Source: Crotophaga sulcirostris
Lineage: Eukaryota > Chordata > Aves > Cuculiformes > Crotophagidae
Assembly: GCA_013397455.1 (NCBI GenBank)
Contig: VYZB01000216.1
Coordinates: 579,334-643,333 of the forward strand
DNA: 64,000 nt
Reading direction: 5' to 3'
Each line of letters starts with the position of its first letter. The first letter of the stretch is position 1. This document shows positions 34,307-46,582 of the stretch, in pieces. Under the pieces are notes generated by a model. It was not told the DNA's origin. It searched no databases and was given only the letters and a program-made list of their open reading frames with translations. A program made the translations under genes and the position numbers.

Positions 34307-37079
34307 TAAATTCAAAACTCATCTTAAAAATTTCCAACCTAGAAGAATATTAAATATTACATTTTCAGATGTGTAATTGTATTATTTCAGTTTCTTTTTT
34401 TCCTACCCGGTAATATTTGGAGTTGAATTTCCTATAGTTGAAAAGACTTAGAGTGAGGTCAGAAGAGTATGAGAGTTGTTTTCCAGCTAGACCCAATGGC
34501 CTAGTCTTTAGGTATGACCAGTAGTGAACGCTTAATGAAGAGCTTAAGTCTTAGGATGCAATAATTGACATTTCAGTGGCTTTCTGATGTAAAAAAAATA
34601 CCCTTATGTCAACTCTTTTGTGAAGGTAGGTAAATTTTAAGCATCTATGATTTCCTATAGTGAACAGTTTCACAGTTTCACTAAATGCCTGAAGATGTGT
34701 CCACATTTTTGAGGCAATTTGAACCTGCTACCTGACACATAAATAATTCATTATTGCCCTAGTTCTTGTTCACTTCCTCAACAGATTTTCTCATTTTATG
34801 AGTCTTTGTTCTACTCCATCTTTCCCAAACCAAAGAAGTCCATTCTCTACGCACTTTCTTCATACAAAGGTTTTTCCATAGTCTCAAATATCCTTATCCA
34901 GGTTCTACACAAAGGTAAAATCTTGGAACTGATTTTTCAGGGGATTGGTTGACTTTTTTTACTAGTAGAAAATACTCTCTTGCTAATGGATTAGCCCGAA
35001 GTTAAAACAAACTTTATGAAAGTGACACTGCATATTCTAATCATAGTAGCTAGCTTCCTCCCATAAGTCAGGCAGCAGACTGAGAGTGAGTAAGAAAGCA
35101 AAGCTGTTTACTCATTTATGAGGGGATAGCCTGACATTCTGGTTTGAGTGCTGTGAAACTGGGTGCATAAACACATGACAGTACATGGAGTTGAGCGTTA
35201 TTAGCAATGTCGCACCAAACTGTTGGTGGCATATTTTACTTTGTTTCTTATCTCCCACCTTTGATCCAATAGCATATTGCAGACTTGATTCAAGACTTGG
35301 GTAGAATACATTGGAAAGTGTTGACAGATTTTGATGGATCTATGATGTATATGTATTCATATGGGTCATTCTGTTGATAGCACAGAAAATATCTTGGGTG
35401 AGGAAAATCTATGTCTAAAAAAGAATGACAATGAGAAGATCAGATGGTGGAAAAAGCCCACTGCTTTTTTTTTTTTTAATCTTTGTTTGATATTTATTTT
35501 CTGGATGAAGTCCAGGACAGATAAAAACGTGTAGATCTGAAGTAGGCAAAATACACTTCATAAAGAAACTTCTTTAAAATTAAATAGACAAGCAAAGTTT
35601 AAGGCAAACAAACAAGCACAAATAAATCTTAATTTTTGGATTGAGAAAGATTCCAATAGAAGTGAGGTGTGAGAAATTAGATTTCTGTTTGATAACATCC
35701 AGATACAGATTGGCTTTGAATTAGATTTGTGCTGCAAAACAAAACTTGTACTGGGAACTGATGTATGTGCAGTTTTGAAGTTCACATTGAAGGTCCATTT
35801 TTTAACAGTTGAGGTAGTGAATTACTGAAGTACTTAATTACATGTCAGATTATATTGGGTTTATCTTTATCTTGCTAAAGGAACGAAACTCAAACCCTTC
35901 TAATATATTTAAATGTGTTCATTTAAAGTGAAGAAATGTTGTGGATTTTTACTTTCTTTTGAGAGAGCCAGAGATGAAGAATATGCATTTAAACTACCTA
36001 CAAACAGTGCTAGATGATAATTAAATATGACTGAAATTAGTCTGCATTTTTCAAAGTTTTAATAAGTGAAATCTTCTGTGAAAGAAAATGCGAAATGGGA
36101 ATATAGTGAGTAATTCTTTAAAGTGCGTAGCTACAGTGCTTACTGTTGAGTTTCACTCTTCCAACAAACAGAACTGAATTTCATATTTTAAATATATGTA
36201 GAAATATATCATATTTTCTTTTTAAATTATTAATGCACTGAGTTTCACTAAGAAAAAAACAAACTTTAATCTGTAAGTCAAAATCTTTAGTTTAAGAATT
36301 TCTAAAACTTCAGATGAACTATGAAAAAAATTATAAACCTGTGTTATGCACTGTATTGACAACACATTATAGATTTATGATTACAAATTTTATTCTGCTA
36401 CATGTAATGGTATCCTCACCTGCTGATCTAATCCATACTGAAAAATTATTTTGAATCTTTAGCTTTTCTAATACTTTTGTCTTGACCATATGAAGCTTCA
36501 TTCATGTTAATAAGCTCGGCCATGTATTCTGTGAAATCTTTTCTACACCTTGTAAACAGACTGTAGGATGCTAATAACACAAAATATTCTAAGAAACAAA
36601 AGAACACAAAATATCTTTGAAACAAATAGGACACCACTGCACCATTGTTACCATCACTGTAGGCTAGTGTAAGAAGGTCAAGAAGTATCACATATAAAAG
36701 TGCCCAGACATAAAATGCAAAAATGAATTGTGGAACTGTAGAATATACTCAGTATTGTTTTACTTTATTTTAAATCACTAAACTCTGATCAGTCAAAATG
36801 ATCAATATCGAACAAGGAATTAGTGAAAATAGAGGAATTTTTTTAAAAAGGCATGATCACTTCTACATACACTCACTTTTCAAAGCTGTTTTTCAATGGT
36901 GAGTTTTTTCATTAATTTGAGTGAATAGTCAAAGTTTAATACCAGTTAGATTTAAAATTTTTGCCCATCCAAATATATTATTTTCCCAAACAAGTGATAT
37001 TTATTTCTTGAAAAAGAACAACCCTCTCCCTTGCAAGAGTTTTAAAATTATTCATTGTTTACTAGAGTTTGACCCATAC

Positions 37080-37125
37080 ACTTGCATATGCACATACACA
37101 TGCACATATACGTACACATATATAA
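37080..37125. repeat. Purine/pyrimidine alternating patch
   Basis: The patch is made of words such as GCATATGCACATACACATGC and ACGTACACATATATA. It is an imperfect CA/TA microsatellite. Confidence 0.65.
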
Positions 37126-38636
37126 AACGTCTCAGGATTTTGAACAGAATTTGGCCTTGTTGACCTGTAAGATGAAAGCCAAGTTACAATGCATTATCCT
37201 ACATACTAAAGATGTACACATAGAGATCTTAAAATTTGTCAGGTCTAGAAGAATTCATGGAAGAGTCCACTTACTCTAGTGAAGAGCTCAGATAAACTTG
37301 TTTTACACGCAGAACCATATTCACAATGAAAAAAAAAGGTTGAATTCAATTATATTTCTTTTGGAAAGCAAACTAACCAAACTATATGAACTACCATTCA
37401 CTCATCAAGGCACTGACCAAGTGCAACCAAATGTATTTATCTGCAGCAGTGACTTCAAATGTTTCAGAAGAAGATAGCGGGCTGTAATTTTTGTCTCTAA
37501 TGTCCCCAAGTACTATGGAAATGCATGCCACCCTCTGAATTCATAAAAGTCCTACTTTGCAGTAGTAACTAAATATTTTACCAGATATTAAAAAAGGAGT
37601 AAAATATGACCACAATCTTGTTTATATCTACTATACTTTTCCATGCATTCCCTTACACTAAACAAATTGGCTTAATAATTTTGGATATCAGTAAAATTTG
37701 ATCACTTATAATAAAAACTTTAAAATAAAGTTTTAATTTCACTTCCTGTCACTAAAAAAGTAGCTAAATTTTGTTCTGTAAGCAAATTTTATTTCCCTAT
37801 ACCATGTCTGTGGTTTCTGACATATTCATTCAATCCAGGAATTCAGATGATGGATTTATGAAATGTCGTTTCTTTCCAAATAATTCAAAACTGCAACATT
37901 GACTGTAAGATAAATGTATGCTATTTAACAGAAATACATCAGTCCTGGTCAATATCTTGCAGCTTATTAAACAGAGGAAAGGAAAGTAAGTTTGCTTAGG
38001 TTTATTATGACAGATTGTGAATATGAATAATAATAATGTATTCCTGTATTCCTAGACTGCCAATATTAAAATGAAAAATTATCAGTCATTAATCCCTCAA
38101 AGAATGCTGATTTTCTGAGTCCCAATTATTATTGATTTTCTCTATTTAGACGAATAAGAAATACAAAGACATCGGTTTAGTGATTGAGTTTAATGGAGAA
38201 TCTTACTGGATTGTTATACCAAAAAACTTTCTTCATCACCAATAAATATGAAGACATAAAAGACATATTTCACACGAGGTCACAAAGATAATGAAAGATA
38301 CCAGGAGGTCTCAATGTGTGTCATGTATCATATATGGCAAACAACACAACCAAAACTACTATACTTTTTGGATTCTTGCTCCAAATCCACTGGAAGTCCT
38401 TCGTTAGTCCCCTTTAACTAAAATGGGTTTTGAATCATTCCTTCTGTTGTTAGGGTGACAGATTTCATGGAGAAGCAGCAGTTTGAAATTAATGATCTGT
38501 ATGATATAATCTGCAATATGAATAAAGCTTCAATGGTATGAGTAGGAAGGCAGACTGCTCTGCTAAAATGCCTGTATTATTAAAGCTGACCCATCTGTTC
38601 CATTGCTTACAATATTCATATTTCCCTTTTAGAGTC

Positions 38637-38662
38637 GCGTGTGTGTGTGTGCACTTGTGTGT
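38637..38662. repeat. (TG)n microsatellite, interrupted
   Basis: A run of GTGTGTGTGTGTG is followed by CACTT and GTGTGTG. It is a short dinucleotide repeat. Confidence 0.85.
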
Positions 38663-39182
38663 AATTTCTCTGTGTCTATGTGTTGCATTTCATTCTTTGA
38701 TGAGAGTCAAAAGGTGTCTCTGGCACAGAATTTCTAAAAGCCAGACGATTCCTCCCTAACTTCATCAACTGCTGTCTAGAGCAAGTTGAAATATAGTTGT
38801 CCTGGAAATATATATATGCGCATACATATATCACTGATGATAGCTGCAGAAAAGTATTTCCAACCTTGATTTGCGAAAATAAATATGCAGACATGTATAA
38901 TGCTGAGCACAGGAAGAGTTGTCTTGGCTGTCACATTGTCATACCTTTACCAGTAGAAGGGTTGCCTAGCTTTAGCCCGCACCTTTACTCCCTTTCCATA
39001 CCAATAGTTCGTGTGGTGCATTATAGCATGGCATCACACTGGAATAACACACAACACTTTCCCATCTATTTTGTATGGAGAAAGAGGTTGCCAAATCAGG
39101 ACAGCTTAAGAAGAGACATAATTCAGCTCACATTAAATTGGCATAATCTCACCATAAAAGGACTTACTGCTGAACTAAAACA

Positions 39183-39293
39183 TTGTGGTGCTCAGGGACA
39201 TGGTTCAGGGGTGAACTTGGCAGTGTTATGTTTGTGGTCAGTCTTCGTGATCTTAACGGTCTTTTCCGACCTAAATGATTCTGTGTGATTCTG
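39183..39293 (+). mobile_element. CR1 LINE 3' end fragment, plus strand
   Basis: About 110 bases match the CR1 3' UTR: GTGCTCAGGGACATGGTTCA, ACTTGGCAGTG, GATCTTAACGGTCTTTTCC and AACCTAAATGATT-like sequence (here GACCTAAATGATTCTGTG), ending in a tail of GATTCTGTG units. A chance open frame (38797-39288) runs into it and is not a gene. It is a different subfamily from the 13-kb copy and closer to the minus-strand copy at 4352-5280. Confidence 0.92.
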
Positions 39294-42200
39294 TAATAAG
39301 GAATTTTATGTCATATAATGCTATCATATGTCAGATGTGCCTGGTTTACCTGTGAATGAGATAGGGGCTCAGAGTGCTATGCTGTGGGTCCCAGCTGCGC
39401 TAGCAGTACTCCATACATTCTCACAAGAGTTGATGCATTTAGATGCTTAGTTATCACTGCACTGATGCACTTTAATAACTTATGGCTATAAGAACAAAGA
39501 GAAATCTTGCCAGCCAAGTATAACTTCCTTGATTCAAGAACTTTAGTGACTCACTGTGAAGAAGGTACTGGGAAAGCAGTAGCTCTGTAGTAGAACCAGT
39601 CTAAATTCAGAATCTAAATCCCCTATCTGATTCTCTTCTTTAATTAGAGATTCAAAATAGATCTGAAAATATTAGATCTAACTTCATCTCCAAGAAATTC
39701 CCACCTGGAACCTAGGTAAACTTTTTCAACAGAATCCAATTGAGAACATACAGGTCAATTTATTTCACAGTAAGTATGGTAAAACATGTTTTATAAAAAG
39801 GTTTTATTTGTATTGGCCTTCATATTAGTGTCAGTGTGATCTTTGTGGTTATACTTCTGTTATTAATGCTCTGCCTTTTTTCACATAAACACTGCATTTG
39901 AAGGTTTGATTAGAGCAGTTCTTTGTTTGAATCAGAAAAAAGTCACCATTGTTCTCTGTTTCATCAAACCGTGTAAAAGAAAAGTGAAATATATTTCTTA
40001 GGTTGCAACAATATAACGTTGAAATGACAAGCAATGTCTTTAAAGTGTCTTCAAGGTTGAAAGCATATTAGAGTAATAGCCATTAGTCTGCATGTATGTG
40101 CCTTTACAGAACTTCTGCAGTACAGTATTATATTTGATTACTCAAGTAAAAACAGTCATAAAATAGTCATCCATTAACCCCCAGAGAGTTAAAGCCCCCT
40201 CGGCATGCCTGCAGCCATGCCACTTAGTGTGTCTCCATTATTTTAAATGTTATAGAAAGAACTCTAGGACATACAGAAATGTTCTAAGGTCACTCATTGT
40301 CATTTCTTTAAGGTTATTGGGGGAAATGTATTCCCTTTGCAATATTATTGCAGTCAGTGACATGTTAAGGTGTGGGAGGAAACTGGGATTATATATTCAA
40401 GGGCATTTAAGGCTTAAGCATCAATAATGCTAGAAGTGAGGCTATGTAGAAAAACAGATACCATTATGTTTGTCAGAACAGAGATAGTATTTCCAGTATT
40501 GTGGAAGTATGAGGGGATTTCACTACCACAACCTATCCCCAAGAAAAAAAAAAGCAGAATTACAAATGATTCCGAAGTTGTTTATTAATATTACTAGCCC
40601 TACTAAATAAGGTTTTCATTGTATTAGAACTCAGAATTTCTAGTAAACACTGGATGCTGTTTTGTCATTAAGGATAAATTTGGAATTTTCCTTTGTATAT
40701 ATATTTGAGTCTCTGCTTTCTCTACATATTACATGTGGGTTTTTATTACAAATTCTGAAAAACAAAGTTTGCTTAAAAATCTTTTAAGTTCTCAGTAAAA
40801 AAAACCCAAACCTATATTTCATCACAGTCTTTCTGGTTTTAATACCTTCGCCTCCTAGCAGAAAAATGTTTTAAGGCAAACATTAGTAAACTTTTAAGAA
40901 TTTATTCCATCATCATTATTACCTCCAGCATCATTATGCTATAGACCCTAGAGTACAGTCAGGGGCAGAATCTTTTTGTGGAAGCTATTTTAGCATCACA
41001 ACCCAGGGAACAGTGTTCTTCCAGTATAAGAATCCCATCCTGCCGGTTTTTAAAATACCTAAGTAATTTCTGTAAATACATATGCAAAATTGTTGCCTGA
41101 AATAAATTTTCAAAGAAAACTTACTTGTATTCAGTGTTTGTCCTATGCTGTCCCTGTATTTGCTTTATATATTGGTGCTCCACTTTTTTTCTGTCCTCCT
41201 AACATTTTCTGAAAGTAAATACAACTCTGGGCAAAATTCATGATTAGATCAAGGGTCTCCATCCATGGACATAAGGTACAATTTTGGCTCCATATTATCG
41301 CAAGAGTGATGTAACTTGAGAGCTTAAAAATACTGGTCCCTGATATAATGTCATCTCTAATAGCAATCACTTTCCCTTAGTTTGACTCAAAGAAAAATTG
41401 CAGCTACTCTGGATACAATTCATAATTTTTATGCAAGAGAAACATTTTATCTGCTGTTCCAAAAAAAAAGAAAATTGACTTCTTATACTATGTACTGTGA
41501 TTTTTTTTTATTGTTTAGTTTGCTTTTAATGGGTCAAAGTGATAAATCAACAGTTTGCCCAACGATTTTATGTTCTTTGCTGTATTTATTTAAAAAAAAA
41601 CCAAACAAAAAAGAAATTACGGCAAAGTATATCTCTAGGGTTATGTCCAAACTTCATCAGCTACTGCAGCGACTTTAAAATCACTGTAAAAACCTATGGG
41701 TATATATTTAACCATGGTTGTACCACTTTATCTATATAGCAGAGACAGTGCTGAGAGGCTTAATTAATTCTTTGTTGTAAAACACTTAAGGACCCTTTGA
41801 AAAAACTGCCACGCAAGCCCAAAACATAATTGTTTACAACGGTGACTCACACAGACCTTAATATTTTACTTGGTAAAAGAGCTAATCATTTCTCTGCAGA
41901 ATCGGGGGGGGGGGGGATTTTTTTCTCTGTATTAGGTTCAAATTCAAATAAAGTAAGCTCTCTTGGGCAAATCAGGGCAGCTGGACATAAAAGCCTATAT
42001 GCATGCTGTCTTTCCACTCAACCATATAATGCAACACTTTGCTGTCTCCATTAAAAGACTTACTTTGTACCATATCATGCACTTCATAATATTTCCATCT
42101 AAATGCAGATTTTTCTGTTCCATGTGTAGCATCTAGTCAGGTTTTCCATAAAAATACCAGCAGGATAGAAAATTGAAATTCATTTTGCATATTAAAGAAA

Positions 42201-44234
42201 TCTCTGTGAGATTCCTTCTTTGTTTTATCAACTCAAGCAATAAGCAAGAAAATTAGAGTTTCAGCAGTGGTGGAGAAAACACTTAAGATTTTATCAGACT
42301 TACATTTTCCCCCCCCTGCTTAGACAATTTCCAGACTCTCAAGAGCAAGTAATTTTACAATGTTCCACTGATAAATGACTTAAGTCCATCTGTATCATTT
42401 AAGCCAAGTACAGTAGTAATATGTGTTTCCCAATGAGAACTTCACTTTCAGCAACACAGTTACTGAATTATTTTCTTCCCAATATTCAAAACACATTTAA
42501 TATCTGGTAAAAAGGGTAGAATAGATTAGATAGCAGAGCTGTCATTACAAATACTGTTCCAATTCTAAAATAAGACAGGCTAAACTGTCATTGTCAAGCT
42601 GCATAAATACAGCTGGAGTAGATTTATACTGTAATAAGTTGTTTGTTATAAATTTTTATATTGCACATTAATCAAAAAATGAAAGAGAATGCAATTTAAC
42701 TTTAAAACACCAGAGAATGATTACTAGATCCTACCATATGTGTGTTTATATATAAATAAAGTTATAATTAAAAAAATAGATAACATATTCAAATTTTACA
42801 TATTTTCTCTGTTACCTGATATCTTAGAAATATAAAATTTGTGGTTTAGAGAAAGACATTTTTTCAGGATTTGTACAGAAAATATGGTATGATAATGGAT
42901 AACTGACCCTTTTTACATCCATGCTTGATTTATTTACTATCTGTATGAAGTCCTCCCAAACCAGTCAAAATTTTACCAAATTGGCAATACATTATTGTCT
43001 TACTAGAGCTGTAGTTCAGCCACACACAAGTATCTGTGGTGGTTCTAGGATAATGTTTGCAGAAAGCCTGGGATTTTTCCTTCCGTTATGTCAGTGCACC
43101 TGGGCCACAGATCAAGAGAAGCGGCTGCACTTGGGTCACTTACGCCCTCACCCATGCAAGACCTTCAATTTTATTTTTACTTTGAACAGCATTGGAAGTG
43201 CTTTTTCTACCTTCAATCACCAAAGCAGTGAGTACACTGGCAGGAAACCCAGATTTTCTTCAGCCCTACAGGTCTTGGTTAAGGAAGGTTGACTTGGCCT
43301 CGCAGCATGGGAGGACAGCAGCTGTCAACACCAGCCCTCCGCTTCCTCTAACCAGCAAGCAGGACTCCAGAGACTTTCAGCTCGCTTGCTGTACCTCACC
43401 CATCTATGTCCCTTCCTTTTCTGCTTTCTTCCTGGAAAAAAATACAAGATCTTGTTCCTAGCAGGAGGGTTTTGTCTTGTCTAATTTTTCAGACTTTACA
43501 GCATGAGAGCTTGTATGCAGCAAAGTAAAATTACCAGCATAGATGTGGCTGGACAAAATTCCCAGGCATGAAAAGTGTAGAGAAGTTGTTTGCTGCTTTT
43601 AGGTTTTTTTTGCTGTCATATCTAGTGATGGTAGTTTTATTAATAAAATCACAGAAATAAAACCAAGTAGAAATAACACTTTCTTTTCCAAGATCTCACT
43701 GTCTTTTGCCAAACTTAAGTAAATTTATCTCACAATTCACTGACTGGGTGGTATTTATTTCTGTCTAAATGTACTGATTTGTGTGCTGTTTTGTATCTAG
43801 GAGAATACTTTTTACATGTCTTAATCTTTACCTTAGCTTGGTAATATACATACTTATCCGAATCTGCTATGAATGCAAAGTAATATGCAATTATGTGTAA
43901 TAGAGGGAAGGAGCGACTTCTGGATCAGAGCACATTTAGGTTGCAAAGATATCATCTTAAATATCAGAATAAATATTAAATTCATTAGCATTTGCAAATA
44001 CTTTAAGGCTCCAATAAAATTCATCAGAATAATGAATATAGTTAAGATTGAAATTTTCCTGCTTTTATTCAAGCCTGGAAGAGAAAAAACAAGATTCTCT
44101 CTCCGTTTCACAAGTGTTGTGTTGTTGAAATATTCTTACGGCATAGCAATTGTTTGAAACTTAAATGGTCAGAATATGAAGTGTTTGTGCTGGTGACAGG
44201 AACCCTCAGTGAGAAGAGTGCACAATGATTTCAG
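39294..44234. other. Unassigned AT-rich non-coding DNA
   Basis: No gene is recognised. A 13-base G run lies at 41904-41916. The stretch 42560-42720 is non-repetitive and looks like possible conserved non-coding DNA. A 123-codon frame at 42921-43292 has no recognisable domain and no support as an exon. Confidence 0.55.
41904..41916 (+). repeat. G13 homopolymer
   Basis: Thirteen consecutive G bases are followed by ATTTTTTTCTC. It is a slippage-prone tract and a common place for length errors in assemblies. Confidence 0.95.
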
Positions 44235-44392
44235 AGACACTGACAAACTGGAGCGATTTCAGAGAGGAGCCCCCAGGCTGGTGGGGCCAAGAGCAGCTGC
44301 TCTGCGAGGAGGGGTTGAGGGATGGCGCTGGCACACCCTGGGGAGAGACGGCTCCAGGAAGGCTGGCAGCAGACTCTGTTATCTGTGGGGAG
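44235..44392 (+). mobile_element. Diverged CR1 ORF2-derived fragment
   Basis: The sequence GACAAACTGGAGCGATTTCAG, then AGAGGAGCCCCCAGGCTGG, GAGGAGGGGTTGAGGGA, CCTGGGGAGAGACGGCTCC and AGGAAGGCTGGCAGCAG follows the order of words found in the CR1 region encoding the block after the reverse transcriptase (VQRRATKM...[17 protein letters not shown] in relatives). Similarity is patchy, with deletions, and no 3' tail is seen. It is locally GC-rich. Overlapping short frames on both strands are chance. Confidence 0.55.
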
Positions 44393-44760
44393 GTGGTCAC
44401 AGAGCTGAAATGTTCTGACTGAAATACTACAGAGACTTTTTGGTTTATAAAGTGAAGTTATCCCTAAGGTGTTCATTCCACCCTGTCATTTCCCCAATTC
44501 ATTTGTCTCTGAAAATAATGAAGGAATATTCAGCTGAAAAACATGATTAGAAGAGGAGACTTGAAGAAAAGGAATAAATTCATCATTTAAACATAAAGGA
44601 GCATCTGTTTGCATTTGACTCAGTTTCCACAGCTGACAGTTTCTGTACAATTGTCTGGCTGCATGACTATAAGAGACATCAAGTAAAAGCAGAGCTCATG
44701 GATTGGGCTTGAAGTTGAAGTACTGATCACAAGCAAACTCTCCTGTTTTTATTTCCGCAG

Positions 44761-44822
44761 AAAGAGGGTTGTGCTTTTCACTAGCAGTGCGTTCAGGACA
44801 AATCAGGTCTGCTGCTCCCAAG
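44761..44822 (+). other. Candidate 62-nt spliced exon
   Basis: The left edge is a strong acceptor-like sequence (CTCCTGTTTTTATTTCCGCAG, ending 44760) and the right edge a strong donor-like sequence (CCCAAG|GTAAGAAC, donor GT at 44823-44824). The 62 bases between are open in two of three frames: one reads KRVVLFTSSAFRTNQVCCSQ, the other RGLCFSLAVRSGQIRSAAPK. The third has a stop. I recognise neither. It could be a coding exon of a long gene, an exon of a long non-coding RNA, or coincidence. Confidence 0.3.
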
Positions 44823-46536
44823 GTAAGAACTACTCACTGTGCAATACATACTGCAGCCATAGCACTCTCCTGAGAACAGAACTTCTTCTCTGATAGACTG
44901 CAGCCATTTTAGTTGGATATGAATTGATTACATGAGTGTTTTTGAGGTGGGGAGGAGGGTGACTCACAAGGAATATGGCCTGAGGGAACTACAGATCTAT
45001 GGCATAATACATCTTGGGGTGTAATGGATTTACTTTAGTCCCTCCAATGTTTTTTGTTTTAATGGTCCAACATGTGCAATATAAAAATAAATACAAGGAA
45101 GAACAAAGATCTTTTATTTCTTCTTTACTTTCTCATTTTTTTCAGATTAATAATTAGTTATTTTCTTTACACTGGCCTCCATTGTTTTCAGTTTACCTTT
45201 TTTCCCTCCTTGTTGTTCTCTCTTTAGAGAGGAAACAAAGATAAGATGTGATTGCTCCTACACATCATGAAGCACAATTTTTCTGAGCATATTCATCTGC
45301 ATACTATGGTTCATCATTGTCTGTCCTGACCACCAATAGTTTCTTTTCCATATTTTTTTTTCTCATTTAATGTGAAAGAAAGGCAAATTTTTTCCTGTAC
45401 CAAAGAATACAGAGCGTTGTTCTTCTCTAGATATGATTTTGGCCTTCTCACTAGTTTTAAGAGTTATTTTAAATGGAGGCAAAATATTATAATACACTAT
45501 CTTCAGTTGCCAAAGCAATACATATTCTACTTTTTTCTTTAGATTAGCCTTTGGCATTTACCAAGCTTCACTTTCTCACAGGCTTCTTTCTTAGATAGCT
45601 TTGCATGAGAGTCTTTTGTGAGACTGGCAGATGCACTTATATGTATACTATACTATCTTATTCTGGTGCTATCATTTGTTTGTGTATTATTTATTTGCTA
45701 CCATGTAACAATTTTAACAAAGATGCCTTCTCTACATCTGTTATCCATTCTCATTTAATTTGGGGCACTTTGTTCTGCTAACTATGTTGGTGATTTGGAA
45801 TTAAAGTCATTTGACACATTTAGCATTTACAGTGAAGACAGAATGTCACCTGAAAAAACCCTATAAAAATAAGTGGAAGACCACATGATAAAATATTCAA
45901 AAAGAGTATTCTATGATCAAACATTGTGCTCGTGGTTACTTAGTAATACAACTACTAGTGTTAATTTGGATAAAGACTTTTCATTGCTGCTAATGGATTG
46001 CATTACTAGACAATGATATTTCGTAGAAATGCAATATAACTAAAAGGTTTTGTTTCTGTGCAACTTGATTTAATTTGCCTGATCTTGCCAAATTTTCTGT
46101 TTACAAGAGAAAAAATAAGAAGTGGTTTATTTTCAAACACTATTTCACCTTGTGACACAAGGTTTTAGACTAATTTTTGTACTTGTGATAAAAATCTGAG
46201 GTTTACCTTTACTTATAGCAATACATTCTGAGCAAAAATAAAATGCAGAAATAGGTGATTAAAGTATAAACATTACGTCATTTTATTTGTTTTACTACCA
46301 ATGAAAGCTATCATGAAAGTTATTAAAATTTGATGGCTTTTTGCAAAACATTTCTTCTTATACTTCTTTCATCCTTGTACAGTCATTTTATTAATATTTT
46401 GATAGCACCACTTATATATAAGATTGTCAAACAGTTAATCATTTTCAATCACTAATCACTTTAGTATTCCCTTCCTTTCCCTGGCTGTCTCAGGCTGGTA
46501 TTTTGGTTTTCACACAGACACAAACCCACTGTTTTT

Positions 46537-46582
46537 GGAAGGAAAAATAGAAAAAAAAAGAAAAGAAAAAAAGAGGGGAGGA
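46537..46582 (+). repeat. Purine-rich low-complexity tract
   Basis: GGAAGGAAAAATAG is followed by A-runs broken by single G bases and ends with GAGGGGAGGA. Only one pyrimidine is present in about 45 bases. Confidence 0.85.

Larger units (their letters stand above)
34307..39182. other. Unassigned AT-rich non-coding DNA
   Basis: No gene is recognised. Simple sequence includes a poly-T run near 35466-35480, an alternating CA/TA-rich patch at about 37080-37125 and a (TG)n patch at 38637-38662. Confidence 0.6.

Noticed and set aside
38797..39288. 163-codon plus-strand open frame, the second longest in the window
   Set aside because: Its last third is translated from a CR1 3' UTR, and the rest shows no domain or conserved composition. 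It is best treated as chance.
42921..43292. 123-codon plus-strand open frame
   Set aside because: No recognisable domain, no promoter or splice context, and a composition typical of random frames.
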